Assembly: GCA_033239525.1 (NCBI GenBank)
Contig: BSYO01000013.1
Coordinates: forward strand, 3,682,501 to 3,746,500
Length of the DNA: 64,000 bases
Direction of reading: 5' to 3'
DNA from: Nepenthes gracilis
Lineage: Eukaryota; Streptophyta; Magnoliopsida; Caryophyllales; Nepenthaceae
The position numbers were made by a program, and so were the translations under genes. The stretch's first letter is position 1. Every line of letters begins with the position of its first letter. The notes below the pieces were generated by a model that was not told the DNA's origin, made no database searches, and was given only the letters and a program-made list of their open reading frames with translations. This document shows positions 12,601-29,127 of the stretch, one piece after another.

Positions 12601-15600
12601 GAGAGTTAAGTTTATTGAAGAGGTAAAGATCTCCGGAGAGAAAGGTCTCCAGAAAAAAAGGTTTACAGAAAGATGTCTACGGAGAAAAAGTCTCCGGAAC
12701 GATAAAAGGTCTCCGGAGTGAACGAAGGTCTCCAGAAAAAGTGAAGGTCTCCGGAGAAGAAAAAATGTCTCGGGAGAATAGGTCTCTGGAAAGATAGGTT
12801 TCCGGAGAAATAAGATCTCCAGAGATAATAAGGTTCAAAGGAGAGAAAGATCTCCGGAGAGAACAAGGTCACCGGAGAAAAAGATCTCTGGAGAGGTTCT
12901 GTCAGTAGCAAACAATCAGTCATGATTTGCTTTGGGTGCTGTTAGCCATATCATTAATGGGGACGACTTTCAAAGTGATTTGCAATCATGTCATACCTCG
13001 AAACCATGCATCCTTTCAATTTGAAAGTGGCGCCCTTTCAAAACCAAAAAAAAATTTGCTATAAATCTGGCACTACTAGGGTTAGCTTTCATCTTTGTCT
13101 TCAATCCTTAAACCCTAACTTTCTCTCGAACCTGTGTGCCTTCCTGTTAATTCTCTTCTTCATTGAATATCGCTTCATGGCCACCATTCATGTTGCTGAT
13201 GCTCGATTGGTGCTCATCGGAGAAGACGTCGAGGGGCTGTATTCCCAGTTTGGAATACCTAGAGATATTTCGTACGTGATTCCTAGGGAAGATGACAGAG
13301 CTTACGCTCCACCTGAAGATTTCGTTACTATTTACGAAATTCACCTCATGAATGGTCTTCGCATCCCTATTGCCCACGAGTTACTTCAGATGTTAAAAGA
13401 TTTCTGCGTTCCCATTGCTAGAATTCATACGAATGCAGTTAGGTATCTTTGCACCCTCTGTATATTTTTTCGTCTTCATGGGTTGAAGTTCAACTCCATC
13501 GCCGCTAAGGTTATCTTCCGATTTGTACAAAGCGGTGACTAGATCTCATTGTCTCCAAGGGAGATAAATCTTTCTGTACTGATCCATGAGTCAGTTAAGG
13601 ATTGGAAGGATAGGTTTTTCTTTTTAAAATTATCTGTTGGTATTCCTGGTGGCTGGGGGAGAGTCACCGACTCACTCACCGGTAGGATTACCCCTCAAGA
13701 TGAGGGGTCTGCTAGACTGTTTATTGAAAGTTTTCGTGATAGGGCGAATACTTTCACTGATAAAGTTAGGGACTACCTTTTCTCACAAGAATTGTTACTT
13801 TTTTCTAAATGGATAACTGGTGAATAAGAAACAGTGGTTGTTGCCCCATCTCCACCCGAATTCGCAAAAAGAAAAATTGATGGCACTAAAGCCAAAGCTG
13901 CGTCATCACGGCGGCAGCGAGTTGCTTCACAATCTGTTGAGGCAAACCCTCCTGGGCTTGGGCTTGGGCCAAAAGCTTCACGTCTTGGGAGCCTAGCTTT
14001 AGATCCTCCTATTCAAACGGGTCTGGAGCCAAAGTTGGAGACGGGTTCAGCACCCGAATTTGTTACGGGTGAGGATGATCCAGTGACTTCTATGGAGCCC
14101 CTGTGCGTTCATGAGATCGTGGTCCAATCGGTCGATGTTGGGTTGCCTGGTGAGTGTGGGCCCCAAGTTGAAGCTAACGATGTCCAGACTGAAGAGGCGT
14201 TATTGCCTGCCTCTTCGCACACGCAAGCTGGGCCTTCAACTTATTAGGCTACGGCAGAGAAAGCTGTTAGAGTGGCTGGTACCAGGGATCTGGATTCATA
14301 ACAGTTATATATATTTATGTATGTCTCTGTATGTGCTGCATAGTTCAGTTTTGTTCAATTTGAGTTTTTGAGCTGCAACCAAATCAAAAATACAGTTTGG
14401 ATAAAAAAAAATCACACTGCACATGTAGTGTCCCACATTGGATTGGGGGAGGGGAACGAAGTGTCCTTATAAGGGCGTGGACACCTCCCATCTTGTAGAC
14501 GCGTTTTGGGGGTGGTGGACTCCGTTTGCCAGGAACAAAACTGTGAGGCCTGTAGGCTGGGGGCGCCGTGAAGTTCTCCCAGGCCTCGGCTTGTAGGCTG
14601 GAGACGCCGCGAAGTTCTCCCAGGTCAAAGCGGACAATATCTACATGCGGGTGTACCGGGGACGTTACAAATGGTATCAGAGCCGGGACCCGGTTCAGTG
14701 TGCTAACGAGGACGCTAGGCCTCCAAGGGGGATGGACTGTAGTGTCCCACATTGGATTGGGGGAGGGGAACGAAGCGTCCTTATAAGGGCGTGGATACCT
14801 CCCCCTTTGTAGACGCGTTTTGGGGGTGGTGGACTCCGTCTGCCAGGAACAAAACCGTGAGGCCTGTAGACTGGGGACGCCGTGAAGTTCTTCTAGGCCT
14901 CGGCCTGTAGGCTCGAGACGTCGCGAAGTTCTCTCAGGTCAACGCGGACAATATCTACATGCAGGTGCACCGGGGATGTTATAGCACATACGTCAAACTG
15001 TCGTTTCCGGTTTTGTTTGATATGGTTTGGGCAGTTCGAAGCTTTTTGGTTCAGCCCTACACTCAAAGGTGTGCCCTAAAACCACCCTCCTTATGATTAT
15101 TATAACAATATCTATTTGATATTGTTTCAAGGGAGTGTGTATAACACATTCAGTGCGCGCCACACACACATGATTGGACTCTGATTTTTTATTTTAGTTT
15201 GTTTCACTTGATCCATATAGTTATTTTTTGGGTACTATGTGGTGTGTTTAAGTTCTGGGAGATACTTTTACATCCCATGATTGTTTAGATTGGGGTCAGA
15301 ACTAACTGTTTTGGTAGTTTACATCTTTTTGGATTGTAATAATATTACTCATTTTTAATAGATTTGGGTGCACAAATACATAGGCTTTAGCTTTAATGAG
15401 CTTAATGGCATAAATAGACTTGCATATCTTTTCATAATTCAAAAATAGATTTGTAAGAAAAAAATGTTCAGGATAGATTCGGCAAATCCCGAATATTGTT
15501 TGCTATATAGCTGGGATTGATGGTTGGCGTCATAATTCTTTGGGCGAGTGGCTTGATCTAGCAAGCTTGACTCCAGTTTGAGAGTTGTCTTAAGGAGAAT

Positions 15601-16568
15601 ATTGTGCCTTATTTTATTTTATTTCTTCTCCTTTTATTTTATTGCATTTTCTGGACTAAGATTTACTATTTTAAAGAAAAAGCAGGCATTCTAGTATCAA
15701 ATAATCCTCATTGCAGTGCAGGGATAAAACTACCTATACCGAAAAATAGAAAGTTGGGCATTTGGTTTTTTGACCATGGTTTATTTGCTTCCCCTGAAGT
15801 TCAGAAGAGTTTTATCTTTAATTTTGTTGGCTTCCGTGGAATTTGCCTATGTACTACTATAGGCCTTGGAATCTGAGACTGTTATTGTTTAGAAGTTGCC
15901 CCAGTAAATTTGTCCATCGCTTGTTTTGCCTTTGGGAATTCCTTGCGACGCCAGAATGTGGTGGCATTGCTACACCAATATGCTTTCGTTTAATTGAATC
16001 CTGGATATAGTTTTCGATGCCCTGTTATTCGATGTAGTCATACACTATTATATCCTAGCAGCGTGTATTTGCCTATAGAACAAATTTATAACTATTTCTT
16101 GTTGTTTGAGAGAGAGAGAGAGCATGCTGCATGAGTGTAAATAGAATTCTTACCAAGGTGCTATCTTTTCTTTTGCTTCTATTAGATGTTTTCATTCATC
16201 TGTATATCATTATTTAAAAAAAAATAATACTTGTATTCACCACTTTATTGAAAATGCTCATAGATAAGAGAGAAAATAGTTAATTTTTCAAATAGGCAGT
16301 CGTAGTGGGCTAATGTGATAATATCACATTTTTTTTTCTTTTTTATAAAACGGTGAACACATCCCTGTTATATGTGTTATAGGAAGTGTGGTTGATCAAT
16401 GCGTTGGGCTTATGCTTTCTGCAGATTTCTGATGCAAAAATCACGGTAACCGATCCCAAACCTGGCTCAACTGAGACGGTCATTATTATCTCTGGAACAC
16501 CAGAGCAAACACATGCAGCACAGAGTCTCATTCAAGCTTTCGTTATTAGTGAGGCTGAATCTTCGTGA
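691..16568 (+). CDS. KH-domain RNA-binding protein, HEN4-like (five KH domains)
   Basis: Coding exons are 691-1383, 5303-5749, 5868-6122, 6374-6709, 6862-6938, 7065-7176 and 16425-16568. All junctions are GT-AG, phase 0 except the exon 5/6 join, and give 687 aa. KH1 lies near residues 43-95 and KH2 near 180-225 with an intact GKGG loop. KH3 (exon 2, GKGG) and KH4 (exon 3, GKGG) follow, then a Gly/Pro/His-rich stretch in exon 4. KH5 is split between exons 6 and 7 and has a GEDG loop. KH domains bind single-stranded RNA; plant relatives such as HEN4 and RCF3 act in the nucleus in pre-mRNA processing, so that role is inferred. The start was chosen because MSLTPSKR resembles family N-termini; an in-frame upstream start at 664 is not an ATG. 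Oddities are a degenerate GxxG loop in KH1 (EKGE), an acidic linker near residues 100-150, and a 9.2-kb last intron. Which paralogue this is cannot be settled here. Confidence 0.93.
1775..3880 (-). mobile_element. Decayed RTE-clade LINE in intron 1 of the KH gene, antisense
   Basis: The minus strand carries broken reading frames of a non-LTR retrotransposon. Near 3700-3770 is a stretch like the start of an RTE apurinic endonuclease (LTGKSMAVVDALIRRRINI). Near 3395-3480 is FWKDLD followed by KIFIGGDFNSHIG, matching the GGDFNxHIG motif of APE-type endonucleases. Near 1900-2230 is the C-terminal tail of the RTE reverse transcriptase, including LNRMK and a KWTYIADL-like stretch. Stops and frameshifts are frequent, and the element is shorter than an intact RTE of about 3 kb, so it is dead and internally eroded. 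The ends are approximate and I saw no target-site duplication. Clade assignment is from motif recognition. Confidence 0.75.
3881..5302. other. Remainder of KH-gene intron 1, no feature recognised
   Basis: AT-rich intron sequence between the decayed LINE and exon 2. The ORFs here (for example 4559-4768 and 4644-4982) lack recognisable domains and show no family resemblance. The intron ends with a conventional acceptor at 5301-5302. Confidence 0.5.
7177..8450 (+). other. First part of the 9.2-kb intron 6 of the KH gene
   Basis: This is the 5' part of the large intron that separates the two halves of the KH5 coding sequence. It begins with a GT donor directly after the codon for Q in the KH5 helix. 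The sequence is pyrimidine-rich and ordinary, and no coding similarity was seen. It runs up to the 8-bp target site (8443-8450) of the hAT-like composite. Confidence 0.5.
8693..9940. repeat. Long direct repeat, copy 1, inside the hAT-like composite
   Basis: This 1.25-kb segment recurs at 11275-12460 in the same orientation with scattered substitutions. Both copies contain the same ordered landmarks: an AT-rich start, the cgtaccagggat region, a cgttcaagtg segment, and a final purine-rich ctccggag array. The copies flank the gypsy pol fragment, as LTRs would, but I could not define TG...CA ends. Copy 1 joins ordinary hAT-like subterminal sequence on its left, so the repeat may include part of the hAT body as well as gypsy LTR sequence. 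Confidence 0.75.
10020..11265 (+). pseudogene. Ty3/gypsy pol remnant (RT end, RNase H, integrase start)
   Basis: Broken reading frames follow the order of a Ty3/gypsy polyprotein. Near 10025-10110 is the end of reverse transcriptase (ETCYSHAEKMVLALVHSARK). At 10149-10469 is the connection/RNase H region, with LIKWAIELGKFHIEFRPR and QALADFIVE. At about 10960-11090 is the integrase zinc-binding region (HIGG, then CENCQLHG). Near 11110-11265 is the start of the integrase core (WGLDILGPF and KWVEASPL). In-frame stops occur, for example after RPYF and TD. The integrase breaks off at about 11270, where direct-repeat copy 2 begins. It cannot encode a functional polyprotein. Confidence 0.88.
11275..12460. 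repeat. Long direct repeat, copy 2, inside the hAT-like composite
   Basis: Second copy of the repeat at 8693-9940, same orientation. It begins abruptly inside the integrase reading frame of the gypsy remnant and ends in the purine-rich ctccggag array, which is longer here. Its right side leads, through the array, into a gypsy gag-type region rather than out of the element. A standard LTR-gag-pol-LTR retrotransposon would not show this order. Confidence 0.75.
12290..12900. repeat. Minisatellite built on the palindromic octamer ctccggag
   Basis: About 600 bases consist of imperfect short units of the form gtctccggagagaaag, spaced roughly 15-25 bases apart. The core ctccggag is its own reverse complement; at least six exact copies occur here among many one-base variants. 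A shorter version lies at 9720-9940 in repeat copy 1. A short minus-strand ORF through it is a by-product of the repeat. Confidence 0.8.
12985..14250 (+). pseudogene. Gypsy-type gag-like region (putative gypsy-type transposon domain)
   Basis: Three plus-strand frames at 12988-13542, 13549-13827 and 13834-14247 read as one interrupted protein. Stretches such as FGIPRDISYVIPRE, RAYAPPEDFVTIYEIHLMNG and FCVPIARIHTNAVRYL match my recollection of the N-terminal domain that plant databases label putative gypsy-type transposon (PF04195). The third frame is Pro/Gly/Lys-rich. Stops separate the three parts, so the region is a pseudogene. A likely leader, with a TATA-like tataaatc near 13060, precedes it. 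It lies downstream of repeat copy 2, opposite to normal gag-before-pol order relative to the pol fragment. Confidence 0.75.
14424..14983 (+). mobile_element. Intact TRIM retrotransposon (560 bp) nested in the hAT-like composite
   Basis: Two direct terminal repeats of 246 bp each lie at 14424-14669 and 14738-14983. Both start tgtagtgtcccacattgg; the first ends gttaca and the second gttata. The interior is only 68 bp. It holds a primer-binding site (tggtatcagagc, 14672-14683) of the type complementary to initiator tRNA-Met, directly after the left LTR, and a purine-rich tract (aagggggatgga) just before the right LTR. The flanks are gcaca at 14419-14423 and 14984-14988, a perfect 5-bp target-site duplication. 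It has no coding capacity, as is typical of terminal-repeat retrotransposons in miniature. It closely resembles a widespread dicot TRIM; I see no 5S-like domain of the Cassandra type. Confidence 0.95.
15068..16424 (+). other. Last part of KH-gene intron 6
   Basis: AT-rich intron sequence between the hAT-like composite and the last KH exon. It contains a (ga)n run at 16109-16122 and several poly-T tracts. The acceptor is the cag at 16422-16424. The ORF at 15604-15876 shows no recognisable domain. Confidence 0.5.
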
Positions 16569-18296
16569 CTTTTAGGTAAATTATAGCTCCCGTTTCTTCA
16601 CAACCTTGTTTTTTTGGTCAGGTATAAGCCACATTCATTGACGGGGCCTGGTCATATTTTTATATTGCCGTTGAGACTTGTGTTCTATTTTACAAGATTA
16701 TCATATTGAGTGGCAGAGTGTCATTTAGATCGCGTAACAGTAGAGTTGTTGTGTGACCTGATGTTTACTGGTTCAAGTCATGAAAACGGCTTCTTGCATA
16801 TAATGCAACGTAGACCACATGCATAGACATAAAGCAGTCTGGTTCTTTCTCGAACCAGTCGGGCCCCACATGTAGCTGGAGCCTCATGCTCCGGGCTGCG
16901 CTTTTTATAATATGCCCCACCACTGACTTCATCAAAGCAAAAGCCAATTCTACTCATCTTGATCGGTGACAGTAAAGATCATAAATGTTCAAAACTTTCA
17001 TGCATGCTTTCCTGAGCTGGATTTTGCAGTTGAAGATTGACGAGCTGGATTTGAGGGATTAGAATCTGTAGCTTTGTACCCCATTTTTTGTGACAAAACT
17101 TACGATTTCATCAGAAACAGATCCACTTATCTTTCTGGGAGATCAAAATGGCTGAGATGCTGATTGCGAAGGAAATATTGCTTCTGGGCTTTTACAAGGA
17201 GGAGCTGGAGTTCTTTGACCGGTGATTGTGATGAAAGTTCGTAGCGGTAACAGCTTTTTCTTGTTGAAAGTTCCATTTAATGGTCATGAAGAAGCAAATT
17301 CCCTGTAATCGCTTTCAGTTTAATGGAGTTGGGGTTTAGTTTTCTGCTCAATTCCAGTTACTGGGAAAAGGTTGCTTTGTAAGGGTTTTTGAGAACAGCC
17401 CTAATTGGGGATGGATTATGACATATCAGGACCGTTGGGTAACTATGTGATACTATTAATTTTTAAAAAAATGTTATTTTTGGGATGTATATTAGATTTA
17501 ATTGGCTATTGAAATATATGATGGTTATATGATTTTATTAGTAATTGGTTGGTTTTCCTTTCTTATCTTCTTGATATATTTTATAATCTTTCCAATTTGT
17601 TGTTTTATGTGGGTTCTTAAGATCTTGGAATTTGATCTGTCATCTGGGTTTGCTGTAGCTTTTGAAGTGAAAAGGGGAGATAAATTAGATTTGCTAAAAA
17701 TTTTTTTAAAAATGATTAAAATTCTCTCTAATTGGTTTATGTTCATAAGCTTAAATTTTGATTTTTGCTTATCAAAAAAAAAAAAAAAAAACGAAGAAAA
17801 TAAACGCCTCTTGCGGTATCAGACTCGTATTGGCTGTTAAGATTTAGGCTCAAATAACTTTATCAAATAAGCTTCAGAATAAACTGACCAGAAACATTTC
17901 AAGAGCTATTTTCAGTAACTTCAAGATTAACTTTTATTTAATTTTATTTACATTTCAAAGCTTACTGTTAAAAAATTATCATTTAAATAGTTGAAATTAT
18001 AATGATACATAAAAATATGTTAAGACATTTTTTCATAATCATATTTGCATAAATTACTAAGATGAAATTTTCACTGGGTACTCACACAGCACCCTGAAGG
18101 ATCACCGAATGCCACACCTGCATGCCACTCAACCATAGCTTAAGCCCCAAGAGCAAGACCATCGTCACTATGTCATTTGCCAAAAAATGTAGCAGACCTA
18201 ACTTAATTCGTCGAGCTTGCGCGGGTTTTAATTTCCAGGCTTGTTTTTAATCACCAGGTTTTACTGCACTGCTGTATGTGTCCTTATTATAGCTAA
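16569..18296. other. Convergent intergenic region between the KH gene and xylulose kinase
   Basis: The stop codons of two convergent genes lie 1.7 kb apart. The left part must hold the 3' UTR of the KH gene and the right part that of the xylulose kinase. It contains a SINE-like element near 16735-16920 and a poly-A run near 17777-17791. The 112-aa ORF at 17502-17840 is low-complexity hydrophobic sequence without family resemblance. Confidence 0.5.
16735..16920 (+). mobile_element. SINE, Au-like tRNA-derived family
   Basis: A Pol III B-box match, ggttcaagtc, lies near 16772-16781, with an A-box-like agtagagttg about 35 bases upstream. After the B-box come tgaaaacggcttcttgca and, towards the 3' end, ctccgggctgcgctttt. 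This order resembles the plant Au SINE family (B-box, gcctcttgca region, caccgggctgc end). I found no clear target-site duplication, so the ends are approximate. It sits about 170 bases past the KH-gene stop and could be part of its 3' UTR. Confidence 0.65.
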
Positions 18297-26124
<7,828 letters not shown>

Positions 26125-28289
26125 TACCGTAACAGCAACCTCGGATGAGTTTCAGCAATTGGGTCTGGTATTAATCAATTGAATGACTCTTCCATGTAAG
26201 GAAAACTTGTCGGCTGAAAGAATTCGTGAATCAGTAAGCCTGAATTTGGCTAAAGAGTTCGAGAAAGAAATCAAAAACGCTTTTATCGATGAGGCCTGGC
26301 TGCTAATCAGCGGATTTGTGCTGCCTTCGGTGACAATTGTTAGAATCAGTTCGAACTTTCATATGCAAGAAAATTTAAAATTAACCCATCGAAAAATTGA
26401 TTACAAAAAGGGTAAATATCATTTCCATAACATACAATATTGTTGCTAGACAATATTGATTTAATACTCATTTGAACTTATTTATAATTATATATATATA
26501 TATATTTCTTCTTTCTTATAAAATCTTAATTTTTATATTAAAAACAACTATATAAATGTTATATAAGATGAGGGGCTAATAATAATAATCATTTTTATTA
26601 AAAAATGACATTATCTATAAAATTTTTAGGAACTTCTCAACCCTAATTGGGAAGTCCACTCCCTCCATATTTATCCAAAGTCCAATCAAGTTTCACATAT
26701 GCTTAGCCAATTTTGATTTTTAATTTTGATATTCTAAAGTTTGTGTAAATCTTCTATTATAGGTTAAGATATTTTTTTTTTTATAAATTTTTTTAATGTA
26801 TCCTATGACGATAAAATTGAAATAAAGTTTACATTTTCTATAAAATCAACACTTAATTATTCGATTTTATGGTGATATATCTGTAAATTATTTGTACAAA
26901 TTATATATTTCAAATTAGCCATGGGTTGCATGGAGTTCTAGACAATGGTATTATTCAAGCTTAACATTAACAATTTTTTGTTGTTATCTAAAACAAAAAT
27001 ATCCAATTTTATTTTTTTTATGTATAATTTATATTAATGTAATTTAATAATTTTAAAGCAACACTTACAAAAAGGTAAAGTTTAGAAATATAATTTTCCT
27101 ACTTTAATTTTAAGGTGTCTTTTTATGTTAAATTTGATTTTCTAAAATTAATGTTAAAAAACCTATATTTCATAAAATATTGTTATAAATATATTGAATT
27201 ATATGAATTTAAAATAAACAAGTATAGATAAAAATTAAATAATTTAGTAGTACTTTATTTCAGAAAAAAATTACTTTATTTTTCATCCAGATAAAATAAA
27301 ATAAGACCCAATGTGATGATTGTAAAACTCACTACATCTAATTAATAATCTCTAACTGATTCTTACCGTATAGATAAGATATGGATTTACAAATATTTTT
27401 ATAACATATTCTTATCCTAATTTAATAAAAAAAAAAAAAGAGAAAAGCAATGGTTCTACTTATGTAACCAAATGTCATAATTTTTGAAGATGAACAAGGA
27501 GCCATCAAATTCCAATGGAAAAGGCGATCACATCATGAAGTAAAGAAGCATAGATTGGGAACAATGAATGATTATATATTTACAGAAATGCTGTGGTAGC
27601 ATTCTTTTGGGATACGATCCATTTATTTAAATCATAAAAAATAATTAATAATCACTAATAATAAAATAATACGTAATTTTTACGTAAAAGTCTCTCTTAA
27701 AAATGAGGGAAAAAAATTATGTTATGATACGTCAAAAATATCTCAATTATGTAATTAGTTTGATTATATAAATTTTTTTAATATAAGGACTAGGAACTTA
27801 TAACAAATAGATCAAGTAATAATAAGTATAAAACGAAATAATAAATATAACAAATAAAACGTTTTTTACCTACTCCAAAATTACATACCTAAGGTTGGTG
27901 GATATTGACACACAATTTAGAACTTAACCAAATGATCAAATTTTTCTTTTTTTCTTTTTCTTCCTTTTCTTTCAAAGACGGTACTCTAGGTCTCAAAAAA
28001 TACAAATGGTTAACCTCAAAAAAGTGTAAACGTGTTTTTATATTGTAAGTTGCGCTCAATCGCCCTTCAGGTATATTATAATTGCAAATGCCATTGAAAA
28101 TGGCGCCTCGGGAATTCCTCTTTTGAAATCGGCACCTCAAGAGTCTCTCGGGCACACCTCGAATGCTCTCCCTTTGGAATCGATACTTCAAATGTTGGTC
28201 GCGCGTGCAAAAATTTCAATCATTCGTATTAATCCAATACTCATTTGACCTCATTCAAACTATCAAATGGTACGTTAAATGCTTATGGG
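26125..28289. other. Intergenic region upstream of XK2
   Basis: The first few hundred bases must contain the XK2 promoter and leader, but no element can be assigned with confidence. From about 26450 onward the sequence is very AT-rich, with homopolymer runs and no recognisable gene. The ORF at 26183-26449 runs antisense to the presumed XK2 upstream region and has no recognisable similarity. Confidence 0.45.
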
Positions 28290-29127
28290 TGTTGGGATCA
28301 CTCTTGTGGGGGAAAAGGCAAAAATGAAGAAGGCCGAAATAGAAAAGGCCAAAATGAAAAGGTCGGAATGAAAAATATCGAAGTGGCAAATGCCAAAGTG
28401 GCTTTTGCGAAGTGGATTTCTGGAGTGAAAATCTGGAGTGAAAAATCAGAGAGGATTTTCAGAGTAAATTGCAGGAGTGATACCAAGGGCCGGAGTGGAT
28501 TTACAATTGGCCAAAGAAGTATTTAGGTCTGGAGTGGACTTGGTCAACACCTAGGAATTGTAACAGGAAAGTTGGTCACATATAATGTTTACGCAAACGG
28601 CTTTTCAAAAAGGGAGGTTGACTCTCAGAGCTGGCAGCTGATTGGTTGAACAAGTCAATTTTACTCGATAGAATAGCGCTTAGCAAAGTTGGTGGCAGAT
28701 TGTAGAGTTGGTGGTAAGTTTTGCACATACGCAACCTACCTAGTGAGTAGGCATTCGCCGAGTCAAATTTGTATATATATATATATATATGCTGGGCATG
28801 CAAGAAAAGGATAGAGAAGTGAGAAAAGAAAAACGTAAGAGAGAACAATGAGTAGTCATTCTTTATTCTTATATTCTTGCTCTTATTTTTGTTCTCAACT
28901 CTTTGAGAAGCTTGTGTTGCCAAAAAGGGCTTCTATAACCATACTCACATAATGAAATTTGTCTGTAGACTAAGTTTTATGTGGTTTGTCCATTTTATTT
29001 TAGAAGAGAATTTTTCACGTAAAAATTGAGTGTTTTTTCTCTTTTTCCTATATCGAGTGTGTATTTGTGCGTATCATCCTTGTTTGACTTGAATTTGTCT
29101 GACTGGCCATTATCATTTTTTATAATA
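28290..29127 (+). mobile_element. Solo LTR, diverged relative of the one at 19055-19826
   Basis: The 838-bp segment begins tgttgggatc and ends near ataata, with a 5-bp duplication atggg at 28285-28289 and 29128-29132. The expected terminal ca is mutated. Shared landmarks with the first solo LTR include an iterated aaggccgaaat/aaggccaaaat motif near 28330-28400, a cgcaacctacctag block (cgcaaccgacctag in the first), and the TATA position. Here the TATA box is replaced by a (ta)n run at about 28771-28790. No internal retroelement sequence follows. Confidence 0.85.

Larger units (their letters stand above)
8451..15059. mobile_element. hAT-like composite element, 6.6 kb, in intron 6 of the KH gene
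   Basis: The left end starts taggggtgaa and the right end, read inwards on the minus strand, starts tagggctgaa, giving short terminal inverted repeats of hAT type. The subterminal sequences at both ends are full of AAACC/GGTTT-type motifs, as is common for plant hAT elements. The flanks are cactcaag (8443-8450) and cactcaaa (15060-15067), an 8-bp target-site duplication with one change, the size expected for hAT. No hAT transposase is visible. The interior is occupied by Ty3/gypsy fragments, two long direct repeats, a palindromic minisatellite and an intact TRIM. It is therefore non-autonomous, and was either invaded by other elements or carried their sequence. Superfamily assignment rests on termini and duplication size. 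Confidence 0.8.

Noticed and set aside
12663..12923. 86-codon minus-strand ORF rich in SGDL/FFS-type repeats
   Set aside because: Entirely a product of the ctccggag minisatellite.
14384..14786. ORFs of 122 and 72 codons on both strands
   Set aside because: They fall in the TRIM, which is a non-coding element, and are explained by its LTRs.
14424..14983. Cassandra-type TRIM with 5S rRNA domain
   Set aside because: No 5S-like internal control region is visible; only general TRIM features match.
16772..16781. tRNA gene suggested by the ggttcaagtc B-box
   Set aside because: No cloverleaf or acceptor stem around it; the flanking words fit a SINE.
17502..17840. 112-codon hydrophobic ORF
   Set aside because: AT-rich low-complexity sequence ending in a poly-A run; no family resemblance.
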